Of a DNA stretch of 18,407 nucleotides, positions 9,963 through 17,791 are shown piece by piece. This DNA is from Chromera velia (Eukaryota; Sar; Chromeraceae): positions 1-18,407 of the forward strand of contig JAHBMJ010002510.1 of the NCBI GenBank assembly GCA_018398765.1, given 5' to 3'. The notes below the pieces were generated by a model. That model was not told the DNA's origin. It ran no database searches and was given only the letters and a program-made list of their open reading frames with translations. How positions within the stretch are numbered: the first letter of the stretch is position 1; the number at the start of each line of letters is the position of its first letter. The translations under genes and the position numbers were made by a program.

Positions 9963-10417
9963 GAAAGTTGAAAGTTTCTGACTTGCAGAAAAACCGCTCC
10001 TCCTTTATACGTCCGCTTGTCGTCAGTTTTTTCGGCTCGGAGTTCCGAGTCTGTTCACACAGTCAGTCCGGGCTTCTTTCTTTCTCGCCCTCACACACCG
10101 TTTCTTCTCCCTCCCCTCTTCATCCATGCCTGATTCCTCTGCTGTCTGTCTGTTTGCCCTTTTTGATACCTGCATGATCAGGGGGACACAGAGGCGGGTG
10201 AATGGACCACAGTAGAGGGGCCAGTTGTCTCTTGTCCGAACAAACTTACCAGGGAGGGTTAATTCAAACACAAGAAAGAGAACAAGCGTACACACCTGCG
10301 AACGAGAAGAGGACAGAAATGAGTGGAGGAAGACATAAATGCTGCAGCCGGTCTGATTGTTACCAACAGAGTGACGCTCTTTCACTTCCCATTCAAACAA
10401 ACAGACGCACAGCCTAA

Positions 10418-11952
10418 TCAATGCTGATTGACCTTCTTTGCATAGGCCTCGCTTCTGGGCAGGCCCCTTCCAGAGGAGGCAGACCGGAAGAACCCGAGCA
10501 CAGGGAGCTTCTCGGAGGGCGCGAAGGTGCCTGGCTGGATCTCCACTGGCTGCCACCATGTTCCCCTGGTGTGCCATGAGACAACAATGAAGGCTGCCTT
10601 CACACCAGCAGTTTCCTCCTTCTCTTTCACTTTCTGCTCAGCCTCCCGCGGGCTCTTGGCAGACCGGAAACTGATAGTCACCTTCTGTTCTTCTTCTTCT
10701 GGGGATGCCCAGAGCACGAGGTAATTTGTTGTCACCTCGGTGTAAATGCCCTCGTGTTTCAACGCCCCATTGATGCTCTGTGTAGTGTGATGCGTTCTGG
10801 AGAAGTCTGTGCTCCCCTCTTCCCTCAGTGTCTCTGACGTCATCTCTTTCTCTCCCAGACAGGCGCCTCTGTCCATCAACAGGGCACTGCCAGGGTCACT
10901 GCCAGTCTCTCCGAGGAGGTCCATGCGGTGGGGGGAAGAGAACTCCTCAATGCACGCAAGAGAGGTGTGGTCGTGGACAGTCCACGGCTGTGATGTGTCT
11001 GGCGGATCAAAAGGGCCGTGTGTTTGCATAAATACATTTGAGAGATCTGCCTGACCGTGTGGAGGCACAGGGGAGGGAATTCCTCCTCCGGGAGGGACTG
11101 GAGAGACGGGTGGAAGTGGGGATACAGGGGGAAGGAGGGGATCTACATACGAGCTTCCAAAGGGAGAAGAGGGAGACAGATTATCTGCAATGGGGCACCC
11201 CTCATGATGGAAGCAGCCGATCATTGCGACGTCTGTAGTTGACGCAGAGTCAGTGGGGTCAGATGAGAGGCAAGTCACTTCCCTGCCTCCTCCTGGTCCT
11301 TCTCCTGCTGCTGATGCTGCTGATGCGTCGAAGCCTGGGTCTCTCTTTGTCGGAGAGGAAGTGGCCAAAATCTTCGGGGGTTTTGCGGTGTGACCCTTGA
11401 AATTTTGGTCGTATAACAGTCGGGATGCCCCCCTCATTCCTTTGGGAATATTTGCACTTCTCAGAAGAACCGTCTTCTTTTTGATTTCCTCCTGTGACCC
11501 CCCCTCATGAGAACAAAGAAAGACAGACCACAACTCATGAAGTAGTTCTTTCTCCCGAAGAACATTCGGGATAGTCTCACTAGGGCCAAGGAGCCCCATC
11601 AGATCCCTGTAGGATTCCCAGAGATCCCCCATAGGTCTCAGGATCTCTGCGTAAGAATTTGTCCTCCCCTTTTTAAGGACTTTCTCCTCCATCGTTCTGT
11701 GGACCCTTTGCACTGCAAGGGTGACACGGACAACAAAGGGGGGAGAGAAGCAGCATTCATGCCATGGGGGAAAAGCAGTTCCCGAACAAACCATCAGAGC
11801 CGAGAGGGGACACCGTCGAATTCCGAAACGAGAGCTTCAGCGGTCACTGACAGAGCAGAAGATCGAGATCAGACCCGCGAGACGGAGGAGAAGGACTCAC
11901 TTGAGGTCTCAATGCGAGCTTCTACTTCTCCGCGTCCCTCCACGCTGCTCAT
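10418..11952 (-). CDS. Unrecognised 448-residue protein with proline-rich centre, 2 exons
   Basis: No family recognised. Exon 1 is 11952-11901 (start MSSVEGRGEVEARIETS) with a perfect GTGAGT donor. The 188-base intron ends CACCCTTGCAG, and exon 2 is 11712-10418. The junction keeps frame and creates an ATG codon. A run of in-frame codons above exon 2 (to about 11837) is more likely intron. Residues 25-85 look helical and charged (MEEKVLKKGRTNSYAEIL, then leucine-rich). Residues 196-237 are proline/serine-rich with PPVSP repeats. Residues 340-425 form a more globular-looking block with alternating beta-type segments (TTNYLVLWAS, KVTISFRSA, AAFIVVSWHTRGTWWQPVEI), probably a small folded domain. 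No signal peptide or transmembrane helix. It converges with the synthetase gene and diverges from ELOF1. The exon structure is well supported; the function is unknown. Confidence 0.72.
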
Positions 11953-13326
11953 TCTGTCTCGACGGCCGTGCTAGTCCAGTAGACACGTAGAGAGAAAGAA
12001 GCGGAAAGCCAGGAGGAATCCCCACTCAGCTTCTCGGTCGCTGACAGACAGTCACGCGATTGGCCTTCATGCCTATTCAAAAAGACATCTGTCTCTACAC
12101 GGCTGCTTCGTCGTTTCCTACCTCAAGTGACAAAGTCTCCGAGCGAACATGACCACTGCAATCGCAATGGTCGAATACCCGCTCGCCGATGCATGGATGG
12201 ATCTGGACACAGCGGTGCAGGTCTGCAGCTTGAAGCGGTGGCTGAAGAGTGTCTGTGATCACATCATTGCAGACTGATGGTCATCCTCCCATGCAGAAGG
12301 GTCCATGCGGAGACGTACAGCGTTAGCTCCGCCCTGGTACCGAGTTAAGGGATTTGGAAGCAGGTCCGAGTTATGGCGAGGACCCAGTGTATGTATACCA
12401 CAACACCCCTGTTGCAACACATACCCTGAAGGAACACGGATCCCAGTACACGACCCTCGAGAATATTGGGCACCCCGTCATGTGACATGAATCTCCTTCG
12501 AGCAACTTCATTGCAGCCGTTTGGCCGAATCTGCGCGCTGCCACTGGGCGTCGAATGAAACTGCGTCATATGCAGGTGCAACACATCAAGTGTTGCCTCA
12601 CTGTTCTATTCAGGACGCCCTCACTAAACTCGCTCGGCGCATCATCTTCGGCATTCGTGTCCCCAGCTTTACGGTGCTTGGCTAAATGACGTGAACACCA
12701 AGTTTTATACTGCATTCGATGAATCCACTGAGTTGAAGGAAAGGTTAGCGGGATTTCAATTCAAATTCAATTAACCCAGAAGTTTCCCAAATTTGACCTC
12801 GTTCGATTGGGCACAACAACTGGAGTCGTGCATGGTAAACAGATGACGGGAAGTGATTCTGGGTGCACTCGCTGAGAAGGGGCATTGATACCACGATTGA
12901 TTCGCCAGTCAGATGTCAAGAGGCTCACTGAACTTCTGAGTGAAACTGAAACAATTAAAATGCAACACTCTTCAAATGCAACACGTGTACAACAACTGCG
13001 CGCATGCATGTGCGCGCTTCCCGACACAATCAAGCACGCAAATTTTGTCACAGATGCAGTAACTGGCCGGCCGGCACATTTTTGTGAGTCTGATCGACCA
13101 TGATCGACCTATAGTCAGACAATGTCCGTCAGTGGACCGTCACTTCACTTCAATTGGACTTCTTTTCCGTCGTTAAGTGATAGCCTCACAAATCTCTGCC
13201 TCTCTGAATTGACCAGTAGATTCGAAGTGAGGGTGCTCCGAAGTTCTGCCAAGGTTTTTCAACTGCCTTCGCAGTACGTTCTTCTGGCGTCTCTCTGATA
13301 CGCGCTTGGAGGAAGAGTTTTTGAAA
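11953..13326. other. Intergenic space between divergent unknown gene and ELOF1
   Basis: Promoters of both flanking genes should be here. No gene is certain. A small plus-strand frame at 12149-12277 (42 residues, MTTAIAMVEYPLADAW...) has protein-like composition. Further open stretches with protein-like composition occur at about 12485-12686 and 12885-13103 in plus frames, but without a starting ATG or splice context. They could be worn fragments of an old gene or element. The last 150 bases before 13327 show no TATA box. Confidence 0.45.
12998..13017. repeat. Small GC hairpin with TGCATG loop
   Basis: Arms GCGCGCA (12998-13004) and TGCGCGC (13011-13017) are perfect reverse complements around a TGCATG loop, about 310 bases upstream of the ELOF1 start. 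Confidence 0.7.
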
Positions 13327-15355
13327 ATGGGGAAGCGAAAGACAAAGGCCCCCAAGGCTGCAGCCACCAAGGCCAAGCTGGACACCAAGTTCGACTGCGT
13401 CATGTGCAACCATCACAAGAGCGTCGAGGTGAAACTGTCAGTCAAGCAAGCAGCCAGACAGACTGAACAAAAGCAACTTAAAAAAAACACTTCTTCCATA
13501 CGCCAAAGGCTGAATGGTGCCGGGACTAATTTCTTGGCATAAAGTAGGAGACTCCGAGAGCCGAGAGAGGCACACTCGCTTCTCAAATGTGCCTTTGCTT
13601 CTCGCCGTTCCCATCCCAGTAGAGCAGTGGGGAGCGCGACCCGTCTCCTTTTTCCCAGGCCCACTCTTTTCGTCTGCCTTCCACCCGTGTATCTAACTCC
13701 GGCCTTTCTTGTGCCCTGCTTTTCCTGCCCGCCATGTATGATGCTCCCTGCCCATTTTATCACACTGCACAGCTCTGCGAACGTGGGAACGTGGAAGAGA
13801 CAGCAGTGCTCTCGTGCTTGGTGATCTGTTTGCGAAACTCTTGCGTTCTTCCAAAAATCTGACACGCAGAATTCGGCCCCGGAATCTTGGCACGCTGACC
13901 TGTCGCGCTTGCGGGGTGAATTGGACTCACCGCATCGATCGTCAGTCTCTTTCCTGGAGGTCTTCATAGCCGCATGGCGACCACCTCTCTGTGTGTCTCT
14001 CTGTCTTGCTTTCTGTCCATGCTTCTGTTTGTTTGTCTGTGTCTGTCTGTCCGTTTACCAGCCCCTCTACCTTGTTGCCAAAAGGGAGGTAGCGGGAGAA
14101 CCAGAAAGCTGAAAAAAGAGAAAGAAAGAAAGAAAGAAAGAAAGAAAGGAGGCAAGCAAGCAAGACAACAAGGACATGGGAGCAAAAAGAAAACGAGCGA
14201 GCGCAAGACTGACATCCGTTTTGACTCATGCGCCAAGAGAAGGAAAAAGGGGAGAGAAGAATGAAGAAGGAAGCTGCTACATGTCTGCCTGTTTCTGAAG
14301 AAGAGACAGTCATGTCGTTTGTCTACCGAGAGAAAAGAGTAAAAAGGTGAGACTGTTTTTCTGTTTGTGTATTGAAGCGAAGGAAAATTGACTCGAGGGA
14401 GCAAAGGCACACTGCCTGTCTTCCTGCCTCCCTGCCCTTTCAGCCAAGCAAATTGCGTCGACTGTGCGAGGGGGTCAAACGTTTGAGTTCCTTTGTCGGC
14501 TTCCTGGTTGGAACCTCGATTGATTATCGCTTGCTCGCTTGCTTGCTTGCTTTCACAAATGCCAGCGCGACTCAGTTGCCGGAGTGGCCATGTTGCTCTC
14601 ATATCGGATCTCGGTGAGACTGCGCGTGTGTGCATTTGAGTGTATCGCTTCTCCATTGTGTGTGTGCGAATGAATTTTGCATGATGGATGCAGATTTGAT
14701 GGAGTGTGTGGACGTTTACTTTGAGTGGATTGATGACTGTGACAAGGCGAACGCCCAGGACACCCAGAGGTTCGGGGGAGTGCCTCCGGGCCAGGGGGGG
14801 GGGCAGGGGCGTGTGCAGAGAGAGCCAGAGAGGCAGGAGCGTTCCCGAGAGAGAGACGGGGGGAGGTCCAGACGTGAGGAGGAGGAGGACGATCTTGAGG
14901 ACGACGTACACGCGGATGACCTTGATGACGAAGACGATTTCTTCCTCGATAACGAGAAGGGGGCAGGTGGAGGTGCAGCTGCGCCTGCGTCTCCTGTGCG
15001 TGATCAGGGGGGCGCTTCTGCCTCCTCTTCCTCCCAGCAGCAGCAGCAGCAGCAGGCTCGCCAAGACGCGCCAGCAGAGTTGGATGAGGATGAGGAGGCA
15101 GAGGAGTCGTCAGCTCGTGACAGCAGCTCTGAGGAGGAAGAGAGCGATGACGACGATGACTCTGAAGAGGAGGAAGGAGACGGGGAGAGGGGGGATGGGG
15201 ATGAGGGGGGAAGTGAGGACGGGGAGGAAGAGGGAGACAGACAGAAGAACAAGGCAGAGGCCCAGCCGATCTCTGCGCCTGCACCTGAAGCAAAGAAGAG
15301 ACGTCTGGTGCGTCATGACTCCGATGACAGCGAAGAAGATTCGGACGATGACTGA
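13327..15355 (+). CDS. ELOF1: Transcription elongation factor 1 homologue (ELOF1/Elf1) with long acidic C-terminal tail, 3 exons
   Basis: ELOF1 is a small zinc-ribbon factor that binds elongating RNA polymerase II and helps transcription through chromatin and transcription-coupled repair. Exons 13327-13436, 13870-13940 and 14694-15355 join in frame (280 residues); both introns start GTCAGT. The conserved core is complete: basic start MGKRKTKAPK, zinc cysteines CVMC (24-27) and CRAC (48-51), CNHHKSVEVK (27-36), and VDVYFEWIDDCDKAN (66-80), the family's C-terminal signature. Family members are usually about 80-150 residues. Here exon 3 continues into an Arg/Glu-rich stretch (about 103-121), an acidic block (122-150), seven glutamines from a CAG run (15035-15055), a second acidic Ser/Glu/Asp block (about 185-240), and the end KKRRLVRHDSDDSEEDSDDD, a likely nuclear localisation signal plus CK2-type sites. 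The in-frame ATG at 13306 is less likely as start because the family begins MGRRK-like. Confidence 0.95.
14120..14148 (+). repeat. (GAAA)7 microsatellite in ELOF1 intron 2
   Basis: Seven GAAA units followed by GGAGGCAAGCAAGCAAG. The same intron also has a TTGC/CTTG repeat at about 14530-14552. Confidence 0.9.
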
Positions 15356-16049
15356 TTGACCCGAGCACTTGCATGCTTTCATCTCTCTGTTTCTATTTAG
15401 AGACGCATCTGAGGTTGAGTGCATCAGGCGGGGGGATATTAAAGAATCAAGTTGACAGGAGAGGGGGGGGGGAATAGAGGAAGTTGACATTCGATCATGG
15501 AGGCATGCACGGAGTGCAAGCAAGCGAGTGCATGCATGGGTCAATTCAACCATGCAGCCATGCATCGTGTGTCAGATCGAAGAGCCTGAGTCTGGTCTTT
15601 CTTTTCTTCAGTCACCAGACTGATCATGATCGTGTTTGTGATTCGCTGCTCGGTCATGTGTTGAACTTTTGGTGGGAGGGGTGGGAGGGTTTATCTCTCA
15701 GGTTTCGCGTGTGTGAAGGAACAGTTGAGTGAGTACCTGTTAGAGAAGGGGCTCGTGGGTAACACTGGGTATTTAAGAAGAAATCACACGATCTTTCACA
15801 GCGAGATGATAGTCATCCAGACAATCATATCGGGCGCCATACATGAATTCAGATTGGCAAGTCACGGTCGTTCAAAGCTTAGTCCAACCTGTGCAGGTGG
15901 TTAAGAGCGAGCTACTGAAACGAGGGCCTGTACTATGGAGCAGAAGGCAGAGTCCCGTGGCAGACAATATGATGGATCATTTCTGTAGGGCTGGCTCTAA
16001 AGACTATTCGCAAGGTCAACTCGCTAGTCAACTCGGCCAGCGCCGATAA

Positions 16050-16540
16050 AATTGTGCATCTAGTTGTGCATACTATTGTATAGTTATATATGGGGAATAG
16101 ATTTTTGACTACTGGCTTCTAACCTAGACTTCTAATTTGAACCTTATTAAATGCATTATCAAATTATCTACTGACACAATTACTGGTGACGAGCCCAAGT
16201 AATTTTATTATAAAAAAATGAAGTTCAACTTGGTTTGCATGCTAGTCTGCATGACCAGAAACTTACAGTGACAAGAGCCTGAGCCAGAGTGTGAGGGCAT
16301 GATCGAGCACGATATATAAACTAGCTAAACTAGACTTTTACAAGGACTTTTAGCTTAGTTTTTATAGCCGGACTTTTAGCAGTGCATGACAAATTTAGCA
16401 TGCACTGGCAAATTAGTAGTAATTTAATACAAACAAATTAATCATTATATTTATTAAAGACTATATAATTAAAAGTCTAGTTTAAAGTAAAAAACTTATT
16501 TTTTAATCATTAATTAATTCAATCTTGGCCACGCTTTTTT
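16050..16540. mobile_element. AT-rich island with inverted repeats (MITE-like candidate)
   Basis: The stretch is strongly A/T rich. AAACTAGACTTTTA at 16327-16340 is repeated as its exact reverse complement at 16470-16483, a 14-bp stem that extends by one more pair outward, enclosing 129 bases. Inside is a perfect 9-bp hairpin, CAGTGCATG (16380-16388) and CATGCACTG (16399-16407), with a 10-base loop. GGACTTTTAGC occurs twice (about 16344 and 16370). No coding capacity. Terminal repeats or target-site duplications could not be fixed, so the mobile-element call is tentative. Confidence 0.35.
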
Positions 16541-16760
16541 AACTTTGAAAGGATTAGGATTCGGATTTATGTCCGGAGGATTGGCCTCCCGCGCCAATGC
16601 CTAAAGTTCGATGTATAGCTTTCATTCAGTCTCCGAATCGCTGACAGGAGTCGTTGCTTCTCTCTTTAGTTTTTAAAATGGAAAGCCCGTTGAGTCCTTC
16701 CATGGATAAAAGTATCTTGGTGATTGAGTCTTTGACGCACGCGTTTGCACGCGCTCCGAG

Positions 16761-16856
16761 TCACTGTACGCTTGGATCAGCCCTCTCAATCCGTTCAATC
16801 ACTTCCTTGTCCTACGATTCCTTCTCCTTCGTGTCGTCAGCAGACCAGAGGAACGT
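16761..16856 (-). pseudogene. Coding-like fragment with an in-frame TAG
   Basis: Behind a TCCTGCAG acceptor-like site the minus strand reads TFLWSADDTKEKES, then TAG (16814-16812), then in the same frame DKEVIERIERADPSVQ and TGA (16763-16761). The charged, helix-like composition on both sides of the TAG suggests a worn exon. It could equally be a short genuine last exon ending at the TAG, or chance. No upstream exon was identified. Confidence 0.2.
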
Positions 16857-16995
16857 CTGCAGGATTATGTGGGATCGAAAACAAGTGTGACTCACACTAA
16901 CAATCCATAGACGTCAGCGGCTTTGCACACTAAAACACTCTAGCTCTTCATCACAAGAAGAAGAAAAAACAAAGCAATGAAACGAAGACCGTGTT

Positions 16996-17001
16996 TTTAT
17001 T
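16996..17001 (-). terminator. Possible AATAAA polyadenylation signal of the small unknown gene
   Basis: AATAAA on the minus strand, about 130 bases behind the proposed TAG stop at 17131-17129. Confidence 0.4.
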
Positions 17002-17128
17002 GGTGCTCGGTTTTGATAATATGAGTGATACCTCTTTCAGTGCACACGTCAAGTCAAGAAAGGAAGACAAAGGGATGGCAGGCAAAGCAAAAGCAAAGGA
17101 GAGTCATATAATTTGTCTAACCATCTTT

Positions 17129-17688
17129 CTACCTGTTGAGTCTGCTGTCTGTAAACGCAAAACGCAGAAAAGGACAGACAGAAGGAATGTGTGACTACGC
17201 AGAAGCTCCACTGACCAGTGCTCTTCTTGCGCTTCTGAAGGACATCGTTGTTGGGAACGAACTCTTCCGAAGGCTCTTCGGGCCTTTCTCCATGTTCAGG
17301 CCCCTCGGAGATCTCAGTGAATTTATACTTCACCTCCATAGGAGAGTCCCCAGGAATCTCTGCTTCTGGCTCATTGTCGCTCATTTGGTTTCCTAGCCAG
17401 TCGAAGTTCGTTTTGAAGGCCCTCCATTCGGCCTCCTCCGCCGCGTTCTCTGCACGTCTGCAGGCACAATGCAAAGCCCAGTCTCAATCAGTGTGCAACA
17501 CTTCGTATGACAGAGAGACACTTTGACCAAATTAATGCGCTTGCTTGCCTAAAATTGACTGACAGACGAGGCCGACTTCTAGGAAAGAACCGGTTGAACG
17601 CTGAGACTGAGTTGGATTAGATGTTCACCTATGATCACTTCTTCTCCATTCTAGTTCTCCATTTCCCAGAAATTTTCTCCTGCCACAT
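17129..17688 (-). CDS. Small charged unrecognised protein, about 103 residues, probably 3 exons
   Basis: Proposed exons are 17688-17639, 17457-17216 and 17148-17129; all junctions keep frame. The middle exon is the best supported: acceptor TGCCTGCAG and donor GTCAGT match the local style, and it reads as ordinary coding sequence. The first exon (MWQEKISGKWRTRMEK) has phase-compatible ends but a weak donor, GTGATC, directly before an in-frame TGA. The last exon uses a TTTACAG acceptor and adds only DSRLNR before TAG. The protein begins with a basic, Trp-containing helix (about residues 1-40, with EEAEWRAFKTNFDWL), continues with an acidic Pro/Glu-rich middle (MSDNEPEAEIPGDSP...) and ends basic. 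No signal peptide, membrane segment or known motif. Function unknown. If the first exon is wrong, the start lies elsewhere upstream. Confidence 0.5.
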
Positions 17689-17791
17689 CGTTTTGTCGTC
17701 TCAAAACTGTTTGTAAGCAATTTGCAGCACCGTAAATTCAGCCAAAAGGAAGTAGCTTCCTTCCGCTGGTCGGTATAAAACAATCCGCATC

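Larger units (their letters stand above)
7592..10417. other. Intergenic space between convergent synthetase and unknown gene
   Basis: No supported gene. From 7592 to about 8300 the sequence has ordinary composition with only short frames. Around 8420-8450 the phrase GATTGAGCCT occurs twice. From about 8540 to 9060 lies the AT-rich island listed separately. From 9060 to 10417 the composition returns to normal, with several GCATGC sites (9041, 9045, 9233, 9593) and a GA microsatellite. No canonical AATAAA was seen close behind either flanking stop codon. Confidence 0.6.
15356..17128. other. Intergenic space between convergent ELOF1 and small unknown gene
   Basis: Behind the ELOF1 stop a possible ATTAAA signal lies near 15439. 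Between 15500 and 15570 is a cluster of GCATGC and CCATGCA sites with short inverted arrangements (GCATGCAC at 15503 facing GTGCATGC at 15528). Two modest plus-strand frames (15713-15904 and 15843-16049) have no family features. The AT-rich island at 16050-16540 and a coding-like minus stretch at 16761-16856 are listed separately. Confidence 0.5.

Noticed and set aside
7592-10417. tRNA or other structured RNA genes
   Set aside because: I looked for paired acceptor stems and TTCGA-type loops in this and the other intergenic spaces and found nothing convincing by eye.
13306-13326. Upstream in-frame ATG for ELOF1
   Set aside because: It would add seven residues before the family-typical start MGKRK; the ATG at 13327 also has a good AAAATGG context.
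13964-15064. 366-residue minus-strand open frame
   Set aside because: It runs antisense through ELOF1 intron 2 and exon 3. The acidic codons of the real exon give a Leu/Ser-rich shadow, and the intron part is repeat-derived.
14706-15359. 217-residue plus-strand frame overlapping ELOF1 exon 3
   Set aside because: It is a second frame of the same acidic-repeat exon, giving an Arg/Thr-rich low-complexity shadow. The ELOF1 frame carries the family signature.
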